Assembly: GCF_045679555.1 (NCBI RefSeq)
Contig: NC_092099.1
Coordinates: forward strand, 7,994,576 to 8,058,575
DNA: 64,000 nt
From: Salvelinus alpinus
Taxonomy: Eukaryota > Chordata > Actinopteri > Salmoniformes > Salmonidae
Reading direction: 5' to 3'
Every line of letters begins with the position of its first letter. Within the stretch, counting starts at the first letter, position 1. The notes beneath the pieces are model-generated. The model was not told where the DNA came from. It did not search any database and saw only the letters and a program-made list of their open reading frames with translations. This document shows, piece after piece, positions 34,566 through 47,230 of the stretch. A program made the position numbers and the translations under genes.

Positions 34566-35010
34566 CAGTGCATTCGGAAAGTATTCAGACCCCTTGACTT
34601 GGTCCACATTTTGTTATGTTACAGCCTGATTATAAAATGGATTGAATTATTTCCCCTCTCATCAATCTACACAACCAAACCCATAATGACAAAGTAAAAA
34701 CAGGTTTTTAGAAATTTCGGCAAATGTATCAAAAAATCAATAAAATGAAATATCACATTTACATAAGTATTCAGACCATTTACTCAGTACTTTGCGATTA
34801 CAGCCTTGAGTCTTCTTGGGTGTGACGCTACAAGCTTGGCACACCTGTATTTGAAGAGTTTCTCCCATTCTTCTCTATAGATCCTCTCAAGCTCTGTCAG
34901 GTTGGATGGGGAGCGTCGCTGCACAGTTATTTTTAAGTCTGTCCAGAGATGTTCAATTGCGTTCAAGTCTGGGCCTCTGGCTGGGCCATTCAAGGACATT
35001 GAGACTTGTC
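34566..35010 (-). mobile_element. Truncated Tc1-like transposon
   Basis: Starts exactly at the TA that ends the previous element with CAGTGCATTCGGAAAGTATT. It carries the C-terminal transposase part on the minus strand (34784-34999: GPDLNAIEHLWTDLK, catalytic Glu codon kept, and KYRCAKLVASHPRRL). The other end is cut off near 35010 at GGACATTGAGACTTGTC. Same family as 3808-6192 and 49404-50906. Confidence 0.88.
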
Positions 35011-35559
35011 AAAAATGACCTCGAGTGGGGGTTTTATTGCTCAATCTAATTCGTGCTGAACAGACTTAAAACGTGTGCACTTAAACAGATACACTTAAAC
35101 AGCTGCAAATGATCAAGTTATGAAAGTGTTAACAAAAAAATGTAAACAAAATTTCGATAGCAAATGGAGCATATGGCATTAATAAAAGCTCAATCAGACC
35201 TCCATGACAACAAAATCATAAACAACAGAGTAGGGCAGGCCAATAAGTCCTTTGCTGACTAAATTCACTCCATGGTAGTCAGCGTATAAGTCCTTTGTTT
35301 TTTGGGTTATGTTCAGATAAAACAATTTGGATAATCTATAATTACATATTTTCCCTATCCTATTTTTGAAGATCAAGGGGTATTCAATGACTTAGAATGA
35401 TGGAAATCTCACAGACTTTGTTTTTTTATGTATTATGTATTTTTAATCATATTATTTATCTGTAGTACAAGCAATGGGTTAGAAAAAGTAATGCAACCTC
35501 CATTTAGGGCCAGTTATGAAACTCTAACATTGATTTGTCCAGCAATAGATGTCGTTCAA
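35011..35559. other. Intronic spacer
   Basis: No recognised element. Confidence 0.4.
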
Positions 35560-36016
35560 TTACATTTTACATTTACATTTTAGTCATTTAGCAGACGCTC
35601 TTATCCAGAGCAACTTACAGTAGAGTGCATACATTTTATTACATTTTTACATACTGAGACAAGGATATCCCTACCGGCCAAGAGCAGACGCTCTTATCCA
35701 GAGCGACTTACTGTAGAGTGCATACATTTTATTACATTATTATTATTATTATATTTTTATATATATATATATATTTTTTTTTTTACATACTGAGACAAGG
35801 ATATCCCTACCGGCCAAACCCTCCCTACCGGCCAAACCCTCCCTAACCCGGACGACGCTATGCCAATTGTGCATCGCCCCACGGATCTCCCGGTTGCGGC
35901 CGGCTGCGACAGAGCCTGGGCGCGAACCCAGCCCAGCCTGGGCGCGAACCCAGAGACTCTGGTGGCGCAGCTAGCACTGCGATGCAGTGCCCTAGACCAC
36001 TGCGCCACCCGGGAGA
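35560..36016 (-). repeat. tRNA-derived SINE, antisense, internally duplicated
   Basis: Read on the minus strand, the head at 36016 begins CTCCCGGGTGGCGCAGTGGT, with the B box GGGTTCGCGCCCAGG, the same family as 6407-6785. The head contains a duplicated CTGGGTTCGCGCCCAGGCTG unit (35915-35955), and the body a duplicated CCGGCCAAACCCTCCCTA unit (35811-35845). At the left lies TTTAGCAGACGCTCTTATCC, present twice (35587 and 35685), a tail known from several fish SINEs, and an AT microsatellite at 35737-35785. Confidence 0.8.
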
Positions 36017-36069
36017 GCTAATTGATATTACTATCAATTAGTAATATATCTGATTTGTCTTCTTCTAAA

Positions 36070-36220
36070 GGATCTTAAAGGGAGAGTAATCTAAAAGTAA
36101 AGTAATCAGATTACGTTACTGAGTTTGGATAATCCCAAAATTACGTAACTGATTACAATGTTGGACAAGTAACTAGTAACTGTGAGGAATTACATTTAGA
36201 AAGTAACCTACCCAACCCTG
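36070..36220. repeat. Right arm of the distant inverted pair
   Basis: Runs AGTAATCAGATTACGTTACT ... GTAACCTACCCAACCCTG. Reverse-complemented it starts CAGGGTTGGGTAGG, like the left arm at 30118. Confidence 0.55.
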
Positions 36221-36228
36221 CACACCAG

Positions 36229-36368
36229 AGGGTGGTGGGAGGAGCTATAGGAGGACAGGCTCATTGTAATGGTTGGAATGGAACAAATGGAACGGAGTCA
36301 AACGTGGTTTCATGCCATTCCAGGCATTACAATGAGTCCATCCTCCTACAGCTCCTCCCACCAGCCCC
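36229..36368. mobile_element. Palindromic MITE, second type
   Basis: The left arm GGTGGTGGGAGGAGCTATAG, continuing through CTCATTGTAATGG, is mirrored by GCATTACAATGAGTCC...CAGCTCCTCCCACCAGCC on the right. About 140 bp, fully non-coding. It lies 9 bp from the right arm ending at 36220. Confidence 0.75.
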
Positions 36369-36728
36369 CTCTGCTGCACACACAGGCACACACACACACG
36401 ACACCACAGAGCCCCGTAAATATGGACAATATGCCAAGCTACTAATTAGAAAACAATTAAAGCTGATTATTCAACCAATTCATTCCATGTCTCTTCTGTA
36501 ATTGGAATCTCTGATTGAGCCTTTGGTTTCTATTGTGTGGCCAGACATCGCTCTGTGGTGGTTATACCACTATTGTTACGTACTGCAAACAAGTTATAAA
36601 ACCTGTAAGCAAATGTGAGGTGTAGAGATGCATGCAAATAACGGTTTGTGTTTAGGCCCTAAAGTTTGTAAGTGCTTGAGTATCACAGTGTAATAAAAAG
36701 CATAATATGATATAAAACAGCAAACTCA

Positions 36729-36890
<162 letters not shown>

Positions 36891-38639
36891 GTATGTGTGC
36901 GTGCCTGCCTGTGTGGGGAAGATAATACGTCTTCATTATATCTAAGTCCATGGATCCAGTAAGGACACTTATAAGCCTGGGAAAATCTCCAGTCTTTTTC
37001 AAGTCTGTCAGTCACAAATGTACTGGCTGCCCTAGCTACCGCGTGTGAGCAAATTCATTTGCTAGCTAATAGAATATCCTCTGTCGTTAAGCCACTCGAG
37101 CAACTTCATTCATTCCGAAGAGGATATTAGTGCAATGATACTGGACTGCAACGTCCAGAGGCAAACAGAGTTTCTACATTTGCTTTGGCCATGTCCAAAA
37201 TCTGTCTTGCCTACTACTTACTAAAACGGCATACTGTGCTGTGTAGTAATCGTGATTCATATGATTTAGAATGTAATGCTTAGCCAAAAAACAACAGCTA
37301 GCAACAAATGTCAACATGCTACGGTCATCCATACTGATCATTTGTATCTAGTGCACAATTTAATTGATTCCCGCCATTCGTTCGTTTTGGGAACCCGTCC
37401 CCTTCTCTGATTATCAGCTGTTTTTAAACATATGTGGGTCGGGAAAGATGATTCTCTTATTTTATAGTGTGCAGCGAATTTTACTTGATGAATAGCCGAA
37501 ATGAGTATGACATCCTGGCATTTAAATCATACTACATTTTTCAAATTTCACGCTACAAAACGTTCTATTTTTTGCATACCCAAAATGCCTACTATTCAGA
37601 ACGAAAGTACTGGTATTTGGACACGGCCTGTGTGATTTCTTCGGAAGAATCACTAGGCATTGGAAAATGTCAGAATCGGATCTGAAAAGACTGGTAGTGC
37701 CATGTCATAAAAGATAATGTCATACCACATTAAATAGTGTTTTTAGTCCAGCTTACAACTGGCATAGTAGGCAGGGTGTGACTACATAAAAGGTATAATG
37801 ACAATACTGTCTCATTACAACGCCACAAAGCTGTTTGTCAAGTTGCCTCAAGCCAATGTGGATTCGGTGGTGCAGCTATATAAAGAAGGGGTACCGGTCG
37901 TATCTGTGTCATAGGACCACCAATCACTGCTACTGGCAGGACACTGACACTAACTACCTCACACCTCCAAATGAACAGAGAGGAGTATCGCTCGGTTTTA
38001 ATCATGCTAATGCTGTAGAGGGAACCTGGGCCCTGGCTTCCATTGGTTTTACCCTGATTAAAACAGGAGGCCCATAACAATGCTTTATGGAAAACAATGA
38101 CTGCGGTCCAGAGCAAAAAAAAGAATGCCTCCCTTGCTCCATCCATTCATCTCTCAATATGACTCATACTGATCCTCAAGGCATTTTACAGCTGAGTAGC
38201 AATAAGGAACAGATTCTTATTTCCAGGTCATTTCACAGTCACAGCCTGAAGGCGGAAGGGATGGCAGGAGCGAGAGAAGGAAAGAAATAAAGAGTGGATA
38301 AAAGGTGTTTGTAAGTTTTCGGACATCTTGCTAGACGCTTCTGATATGCCAATTGGGAAGCTAAAGGCATACAACACACCTTTTGTCTGTTTAAAGCTTT
38401 GACTTCCAGAAGTGCTCTGGTTGGTATGATAAATCTCAACGATAAAGCTCTAGAACTAATTGAATGCCAACAGACAAAGTAGCAAACACTGCTCAATGCT
38501 AAGCTACTAACACTGTGTTCCATGATGCAGAAAATTAGACTAGACTGTTGCATGACTGGAGCTTGCCATCTGCCTCTCTTGACCATATGGATGTGTTTAG
38601 TCTCTATTATTTACTCCTTCATATCTGACTAGACGAGAT
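36891..38639. other. Intronic DNA with repeat A, copy 2
   Basis: The part 37467-37628 is the second copy of the repeat found at 2745-2903. The rest is unrecognised; short frames are not supported by domains. Confidence 0.5.
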
Positions 38640-39130
38640 TGATATTCTCAAAAATCTACCCACAAAGGAAAAGGGTTGAATCATCTCTAGGAAAAACACA
38701 GCAGGTATACAGGAACCTCCGGTAAAAGAGAATATTAACATATAAGTTAATATTTTAACAAGTAATACTTTTTTTCTCAAAAAGATAGGGGTCAAAATTA
38801 TTGATACCCCATATTTCAATACCTTTCAATTCCTTACCATGCTTGGATAACGGCCCTGAGCGTTTTTCTCAAACGAGTTGGAGAACACATTGGGAGGGAT
38901 TTTAGACCATTCCTCCATACAGAACCCTTCCAGATCCTTGATATCCTTTGTCTGCGCTTATGGACTGCCCTCTTCATTTCAAACCACAGGTTTTCAGTGG
39001 GTTTCAAGTCCGGATACTGAGAGGGCCAATTATCCATTTCTTTGTGGATTTTGATTTGTGCTTGGAGTTATTGTTTTGCTGGAATAACCAGTTATTCTGA
39101 AACCAAGTTTCAGCTTCCTGGCAGAGGTAG
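38640..39130 (-). pseudogene. Relic of a divergent Tc1-like transposase
   Basis: Minus-strand translation at 38834-39037 gives NWPSQYPDLKPTENLWFEMK, the D34E-type C-terminal catalytic block with the Glu codon kept, but the Lys before Pro-Thr departs from the usual NP. The preceding part at 39040-39130 is frameshifted. GGGGTCAAAATTATTGATACCCC near 38790 looks like part of its terminus. It differs from the other families here and is older or more diverged. Confidence 0.7.
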
Positions 39131-39797
39131 GGTTGCAAAGGAAGGGTATATTACTGGAAATTGTATACGTTTATAAGTAAACTACGAGAATGTTGGTAAC
39201 TTTCAAGGAATATATAGAATTTTATTAGAGGACATCTAGTGGCCTTTTTAGGTACTTCAGAATTTCACTGGTGTCTGTAATTATCTCTGGCCCTCTGTGT
39301 GACCTTATCACATGTACAATATATACAGCACCAGTCAAAAGTTTGGACACACCTACTCATTCAAGGGTTTTTCTTTATTTTTACTATTTTCTACATTGTA
39401 GAATAATAGTGAAGACATCAAAAGTATGAAATAACACATATGGAATCATGTAGTAACCAAAAAAGTGTTAAACAAATGTTATATTTGAGATTCTTCAAAG
39501 CAGCCACCCTTTTCCTTGATGACAGCTTTGCACACTCTTGGCATTCTCTCAACCAGCTGGAATGCATTTCAATTGACAGGTGTGCCTTATTAAAAGTTAA
39601 TTTGTGGAATTTCTTTCCTTCTTAATGTGTTTGAGCCAATCAGTTGTGTTGTGAGAAGGTAAGTGTAGTATACAGAATATAGCCCTATTTGGTAAAAGAC
39701 CAAATCCATGTTATGGAAAGAACAGCTCAAATAAGCAAAGAGAAACGACAGTCCATCATTACTTTAAGACATGAAGGTCAGTCAATCCAGATGAATT

Positions 39798-40835
39798 GTT
39801 TTATTTAATTTATTTAGCCTTTATTTAACCAGGAAGGGCACATTGAGATTTAAAATATATTTTTCAAGAGCTTCCTGGCCAAGATAGGCAGCACCAAGTC
39901 ATTACACAATTACAATTATTGTTATTTATCTTCTTGCTCTTTTGCACCCAAGTATCTCTACTTGCACATCATCATCTGCACATCTATCACTCCAGTCTTA
40001 ATTCTAAATTGTAATTATTTTGCCTCTATGGCCTATTTATTGCCTTACCTCCCTACTCTCCTACATTTGCACACACTGTACATAGATTTTGTTCTATTGT
40101 GTTATTGACTGTACGTTTGTTTATGTGCAACTCTGTGTTGTTGTTTTTGTCGCACTGCTTTGCTTTATCTTGGCCAGGTCACAGTTGTAAATGAGAACTT
40201 GTTCTCAACTGGCCTACCTGGTTAAATAAAGGGTAAATAAAATAAATAAAAATAAACAGACAGACAACATGAAAAACTACAAGTAATCTAGTAAAAAACA
40301 TAGAAATCACAGGAGTATAACGAAATACGTAAACAACCATTTAAAAACATTGTCAGGTCAAGGAATCAGCCTCAAAATCCTTCATCAATGATTTAAAAAC
40401 AGCAATCGGGACAAGTTCATCCAGTTTAAAACTATTTTGTAAGGCGTTCCAAATTCAGTTCGGACATTTGAAACAGTTAGCAGGGTAAAGTCCTGCGAAC
40501 GAAGACAATACCCACCACATTTGTGAAGTATAAAAATGCACAAGTAAAATGGTAATAAACCAAATATGGCTTTGTAAATAAAATGATGTCAGTGACTGAG
40601 CCTACGAGGTAGCCAACCCTGGTATATAAAGTGCAGTGGTGCGTAAGGGTTTTGCCGTTTAAAATAGGTCTCAATGCTCCATGGTAAAAGGTGTAAATTG
40701 ATCTCAAACACTGAGCGGAAACGTTCATATATAATATGACCATAGTCTACAATAGGTATAAATGTACCTAATACTAGCCTCCTTCTGACTTCAAAAGAAA
40801 AACAGGCCTTATTTTTCAAAAACACACCTTACTCT
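39798..40835 (-). pseudogene. LINE 3' fragment nested in Tc1
   Basis: Minus-strand frames at 40477-40825 contain post-RT motifs of a fish LINE: KNKACFSFEVRRRLVLGTFI, PIVDYGHIIY, HCTLYTRVGYL and FIYKAIFG-like segments. Its 3' end is on the left (TTTATTTAACCAGGAAGGGC at about 39820). A plus-oriented LINE tail splits it at 39915-40255. Confidence 0.75.
39915..40255 (+). repeat. LINE 3' UTR nested in a LINE
   Basis: Runs from ATTGTTATTTATCTTCTTGC to AACTGGCCTACCTGGTTAAA and ends in a TAAA/AATA microsatellite tail, a sequence I recognise as a salmonid LINE 3' end. It is in the opposite orientation to the LINE around it. Confidence 0.75.
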
Positions 40836-41254
40836 TCAAGTGCAGTTGCAAAAACCATTAAGCTCAATGATGAAACTAGCTCTCATGAGGACCACCACAG
40901 GAAAGGAAGACCCAGAGTTACTTTTGCTGCAGAGGATAAGTTCATTAGAGTTACCAGCTTCAGAAATCGCAGCCCAAATAAATGCTTCACAGAGTTCAGG
41001 TAACAGACACATCTCAACATGGTCAAATTGCTGCAAAGAAACCACTACTCAAGGGTGTGCAAAGCTGTCATCAAGGCAAAAGGGGCTTTAGAGAATCTCA
41101 AATATATAATATATTTTGATTTGTTTAACAGTTTTTTTATGTGTTATTTCATAGTTTTGATGTCTTCGCTATTATTCTACAATGTAGAAAATAGTAAAAA
41201 TAAAGAAAAACCCTTGAATGAGTAGGTGTGTCCAAACTTTTTACTGGTACTGTA

Positions 41255-42615
41255 AATCAAAACACAATAATGTTGAAGTAAAGACCCCTGCCAACTAATA
41301 TCTACACATTTAGTTTTGGAAAAATGATTTGCCTTAGAAACATTGCCATGTTATTCCGCTACCAAAAACCCACATATTTTTAAACATATCTGAAAGTGAC
41401 TAGGCAACAAAATAGATAATAATTGTACTGTACTGTACATATCTACTTCCCTGTACTATACTCTACTCTAAGATTTGGTCTTGTGGTCTTGTTTGGGGGC
41501 TGAACTCATTAAAATAATTGCCAGTGTGTTGAACAATACCCAAATATGCAACGTGTGATATTGCATATTTCTACCTTTGTGTACCTATTCAGGATACATC
41601 ACCATGAAGAGAATGACATTCATATCCATAATTATGCATTTCTGTATAGTACAGATCAGGGACCCATGATGTAATTCCGTTACCTTAATTCTGTTACCGG
41701 TTGTAAATCCACTTTGCCTACTGTAGTTCAATAACCAAAATAAATGTTTTCTAACTTAAGGTGTCATGTCATCGCTGACACCTCATTCTTTCTGCAGACA
41801 TCTTTGAATCCTAATTCGGAGCAGATATTTAACAGAGTTTTAAGAAAACGTGCTTGCATAAAAAACTGAGGGAGATTTTAACGTAATTCTGTTACCAAAT
41901 TTGCATCTGCACAGTTCTTCCAGTACATGTGTTTTTGTGACATTTTCTGTGTAAATTGTTCAAGGTAGTCCTTGTACATAGGGTTGTATGGTTTGTTAAA
42001 CTTTGAAATCATTGGGTTGTAGTTTAGTATACATTTTAAATGGAAAAATCTGAGTCAGAGTGTAATTTTGTTACCGTGGAATTGCCCTCTACTATAAAAA
42101 TAATGTTGAAGCCACCAACTGAGAGAAAGGAATCAAACCAACCACTCTGTATGTCTATGCCTCAAAGCACTTACAGCTTTCACCACTCCACATCTCTATC
42201 TGACCAGTGTGAGATAATACACAGAAAGAGAATGTTCACATCAGGGCACGTGTCAAAGGCTAAATGCGGCAAAACAACATTTCTGTTCGTTTCAGATATG
42301 CAAAGCTGCCTGTGACTGACAAAAAATATCTAAAGCAATTAACCTTGTGTCCTAGCTGTGATTTGTGGGCAACTTAACGAGGTGGCACACTGCTTTTAAT
42401 TACTCTCCAAAGTCACAGTCGGCTCGAGATTAAAAGTTATTTTGGAGGTAAAGTGGCACAGTGACAGGGGCGTGACTCGCCCTTTCAGAGATAATTGACA
42501 ACGGCAATCACCACAGCCAGGTTTTTTTTCAGTGAGCTCGTCGAATAACCACTTACAGATACATTGTGACTACTCTCACCATCTGAGCTCTTATATAGGC
42601 CTTGCCTATACAGTA
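41255..42615. other. Intronic spacer
   Basis: No recognised element or gene. A 91-codon frame at 42040-42315 has no domain. Confidence 0.4.
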
Positions 42616-42805
42616 CACTGAGTGTATAAAACATTAAGAACACCTGCCCTTTCCATGACATAGACTGACCAGGTGAAAGCTATGATCCCTTATTGATGTC
42701 ACTTGTTAAATCCACTTCAATCAGTGTAGATGAAGGGAAGGCAAGACAAAATATTTCAGCAACTCAATATTAGGAAGGTGTTCTTAAAGGTTTGTACACT
42801 CAGTG
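42616..42805. mobile_element. 190-bp MITE derived from Tc1
   Basis: Ends CACTGAGTGTATAAAACATT and TTTGTACACTCAGTG are flanked by TA (42614-42615 and 42806-42807). The left 125 bp match the element at 34035-34563 up to the GTGTAGATGAAGGG segment, and the right end matches its last 40 bp. The whole transposase gene has been lost. Confidence 0.9.
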
Positions 42806-42807
42806 TA

Positions 42808-45800
42808 TACTGTAGGTTCACTACTATCATCCCAAAGGCATTTAACCATATTGGACCAGCAGTAAGCAAGTTTTCCTACGAGATGGGAGAACTGCATTCC
42901 AAACCTGCATGCAGCATTGCGCTTTTGCCATTCACTACAATATTGTCATGTCAGCTTGATTAACTTTAGTTGAAATCCTAGCAGAGAAATACACTATGAT
43001 ACATAAAGCTCAAACCTATTTAAATGTGTAAGTCTCCTGTAGAAGGATGTCGCTTTGAGTTATAAAAAAAAAAATCTACGCAAGCACAAAGTTGGCCCTA
43101 AACTCAATAACACTCAATAACACATTGGAAAATGGTGCAATGCATCTCTGAATGTATTGCTGCTGCACTTCCTGTCTCTCAATATTAAGCAGTTATGAAT
43201 TTTATAGTAGCTGAGAGTGATATGATAATTTTACGATGCTGAGGGGAGCGAGGAAGAGCCAGGTGAAGTAGATTGATTCAAATAAGCCGAAGGCAATGGC
43301 ACCCATTTTTTACCCATGGCCATCATTTGCACTGAGGGTCTGTGCAGTGGCTCTTGTAATATTCCAATTTCTTAATATTGCTAAGTTGCACTTAAGCTGT
43401 AAATCAAATGTAATTTCAGCAAAACTTGTTGGATTCAGTATCTTTCTAATTAGCTTTGCATAATTTGATTGTTTTGTACTTTGATTCATGGGGAAGAAAG
43501 GTACAGATTAAGGTTATTGTAGGCCTATGTATCACCCATTTGAAATTAAACAAATTACTATATACTGTTATCAACTAATATACAGTACATAGGGCTGTAT
43601 ATATGCCTACATCTTAGTAAAGTAGGCCTAGAAAAAGACATTAATAAAGACCTAATGATAAGATTCACACAAATACATAACTACACATGCATAGACAATT
43701 TATATTTTTCAATTGAAGTTTATTATAGGGAGTTGATTATATCTATTATATCTTCTGGTTAAAAGCAGTCGAGATTGACTAATGTATTATGTTAGTTTAT
43801 AGGAGCAGAGTAAAGCAAGTCCCTCAACCGCTCAACACAAAACACAGTGATACAGCACAAAAAAGCATTCTGAATAATTGATGTGTTTACAACGTAAGAG
43901 ACAAGGATCAACATCTTTGCACAAGGCAAATTGACACGCAAAAAAGTCCAACAAATTCTACTCAAGAATAGAAACTCGGAAGCTTTTTCCCGTGCATGAG
44001 CTTGACAGAGTATATACAGTAAATTATTTAGCGTATTAGTGGAGAATACTAATGGAAAACGGTTTTGCTCCGGTGCTGTAAATCAAATATACTGAAAACA
44101 CAACACACTTTAGGGGGAATACATGGTCATGACTTTGCAATTATGGCCTATGACTTTTTTTGTGTGTGTGTGTGTGTATTTTTACAGTTTTCTTGCTATT
44201 TAAGAGTTAGGCTAACATTAACCCCATTAACCATTTGCAACATATAGCCAGGTAAAGAAACAATGGAACAGAAACAGTGCCCTTCCATGCATTCATTTCA
44301 AGGTATGGAACTATACAACTGAACTACAGTATCACTGTAAAAACTTGCTGAAAAGTGGCATAAAATCCTTTTCTAATTTGGTTAAGTGGGGTTTTGCATA
44401 TTCTTGACTCAATTTGTTTGTCACACATAGCTGTGATTTGCCTGCTGTTCTCTCTCAAGTGGGGGATATTAGTCTGATTGTGTGTCTGTTGTAATCTGAA
44501 TGAGAACAGCTGTTCATCTCTGATCTCCACTTGAGACACTCGTGGTGCTTTTCGAACAATCTCAGAATTCATCAGTCCTAACAAACACTGAGGTTTTGTT
44601 CAAAGATTAGCTTTCCTGTGAAGCTGATCAGACAGCAATTCATGCAACATACTGTAGGCTACAATAATTGAGTGTATACTACTGGAATTTAATTTATACT
44701 CATAAAATACCATTCTCTTAAAAGTGAAGCAGTACAATTAGACTTGCTAGATTAATCCAAAGTAAACATGCACAATCTAAGACGACTCCAAAATAAATTT
44801 TTTACCAGGACTACACCGAACTCATTGACAAAGTGAGTTGTGTCAAAGAAGCATGACGAATGTATAGATCATCACTTAAAATAGGTTCCAGGTCATTTCT
44901 CCCCCCATGTACATCCAACATACTCGTCAGGAGTATGAGTCCAAGAATTTGCCAGAGAGTCAGAGGGGCGATTTGCTTAAGGGACGAGGCTGGAGGCAAA
45001 GGCAGTGACCCACGGTAACAGATGAAGAAGACAAAGGGGGCATCATAAAACTGAGGTACCATGCAGGGGAAGAGCAGAATCACTGGCCTCCTCATCACAG
45101 CTACAGTATCTGTGGACTGGCCTCCGGTCTGGTGAGAGAGCTCTTCAACGTCAACACCCTGATGAACTGCACACCTAGTCATACATTCTACAGCGAGAGC
45201 ACTGCACTGGCTTCCATCGAAGATGTAGCAGGTTTGGATGGACATTTGGATTTGTAATTCATAGTTAGCTGCTATGACTTAAGACAATAGCAGATTGAGA
45301 GAATATTCTTACTCATCCTTTTCATTATTGGCTAATTGTATATTAAATGCATAACAATCATTTTGACTGTAAAAACAAGAAATGTATCATTATGTAAATA
45401 CATTTGTATGACATAGTTGATATAGTTTAGTATAAATAATGCTATCAGGGATATCATTATTTATATGTAGGGATGCAAAAGGGATGACAAGTTTGGTCAT
45501 TTATAATTGAATATTTATTTTAATATGTATTCATATTTTTTTCATGATCTTTATATTTGTGTTAATGTTGTCCATGTGTGCCTTGTACATAGACCATGTG
45601 GTTCAGGAGAAAAAAGCCTAAATAATGAAAACAATGGCTTATTTTGCTATTAACTCTGTAACTCTTCCAACTATTAACTTCTTTCACAACTGCCACCAGT
45701 TCGGCCCCAAAACATATACAACAAAGATTATGTTGACATAGTAAAATAAAGTTGTGGAAAGTTGATGGGTTAAATTTAGGATAATGTTTTACAGCCTTGT

Positions 45801-46011
45801 GATTATTATTTATTATTACTAATAATATATTATTTTACATCTTATGGAAACTTCATGTAGTGCATCCAAATTCTGATATATTTGCCTATTAACTTATGAT
45901 TGGTTTATTATACTTAAAATAAATTAAAGCTGGCGTCAATTTTATATTGTCACCCTTGTCTGTGTAGTAACTTACTTATAAGCAATATTATCTCTACTAA
46001 CACTGATAATA
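42808..46011. other. Intronic spacer
   Basis: Mostly AT-rich and unrecognised. A GC-richer island at 44811-45257 holds a 144-codon minus-strand frame and an overlapping 83-codon plus-strand frame, neither of which I recognise (see findings). Confidence 0.4.
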
Positions 46012-47230
46012 TACTGAACAAAAATATAAACGCAACATGTAAAGTGTTGGTCCCATTTTTCATGAGCTGAAATAAAAGATCCCAGAAATTTTCCATATTC
46101 AAAAAAAGCTTATTTCTCTCAAATGTTGTGCATACATTTGTTTACATCCCTGTTAGTGAAGTAAACAAGATAATCCATCCACCTGACAGGTGTGGCATAT
46201 AAAGAAGCTGATTAAACAGCATGATCATTACACAGGTGCACTTTTTGCTGGGGACAGTTAAAAGCCACTCTAAAATGTGCAGTTTTGTCACACAACACAA
46301 TGCCACAGATGTCTCAAGTTTTGAGGGAGCATACAATTGGCATGCTGACTGCAGGAATGTCCACCAGAGCTGTTGCCAGAGAATTTAATGGTAATTTCTT
46401 TACCATAAGCTGCCTCCAACGTCGTTTTATAGAATTTGGCAGTACGTCCAACCGGCCTCAAACCGCAGACCACTCGTAACCACCAATGCATAGGACCTCC
46501 TGCGGGATCATCTGAGACCAGCCATCCGGACAGCTGATGAAACTGCGAATCCCGGTTTCAACTGTACTGGGCAGTATGGTGTTGTGTGGGCGAGCAGTTT
46601 GCTGATGTCAAAGTTGTGAACAGAGCGCCCTATGGTGGTGGTGGGGTTATGGTAAGGGCAGGCATAAGCAATGGACAACGAACACAATTACATTTTATCG
46701 ATGGCAATGTGAATGCACAGAGATGTTTCAGCATGAAAATGCACAGCCCCATGTCGCAAGGATCTGTACACAATTCCTGGAATCTAAAAATGTCCCAGTT
46801 CTTCCATGGCCTGCATACTCACCAAACATGTCACCCATTAAGCATGTTTGGGATGCTCTGGATTGACATGTATGACAGCGTATTCCAGTTCCTGCCAATA
46901 TCCAGCAACTTCGCACAGCCATTGACGAGGAGTGGGACAACATTCCACGGGCCACAATCAACAGCTTGATCAACTCTACGCAAAGGAGATGTTATTCGCT
47001 GCATGAGGCAAATGCTGGTCACACCAGATACGGACTGGTTTTCTGATCAACGTCTCTACTTTCTTTAAGGTATCTGTGACCAACAGATGCATATCTGTAT
47101 TCACAGTCATGTGAAATCCATAGATTAGGGCCTAATGAATTTATATCAATTGACTGATTTCCTTATATGAACTGTAACTCAGTAAAAACGTTGAAATTGT
47201 TGTATGTTGCGTTTATATTTTTGTTCAGTG
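46012..47230 (+). mobile_element. Tc1-like transposon, fifth family
   Basis: Ends TACTGAACAAAAATATAAAC and TTATATTTTTGTTCAGTG, flanked by TA. 1219 bp. The plus-strand transposase starts at the MPQMSQVLREHTIGML segment (46300) with a helix-turn-helix, is broken near 46480, resumes at 46586-46969 (GGGGVMVRAGIS), and the catalytic part near 46790-46870 is frameshifted. It is shorter than the usual 1.4-1.6 kb, so it is internally deleted. A second copy is at 52925-54326. Confidence 0.9.

Larger units (their letters stand above)
39326..41252 (+). mobile_element. Deleted Tc1-like transposon with nested LINEs
   Basis: Long inverted repeats of over 100 bp: CAGCACCAGTCAAAAGTTTG at 39326 and CCAAACTTTTTACTGGTACTG ending at 41252, both flanked by TA. 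Transposase remnants of the plus strand occur at 39720-39795 (ERTAQISKEKRQSI, RHEGQS) and 40830-41045 (SSSAVAKTI, ALMRTTTGKEDPE). The 3' half of the transposase gene is missing between AAACCACTACTC and GTGCAAAGC (about 41050). A LINE block occupies 39798-40835. Confidence 0.88.
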
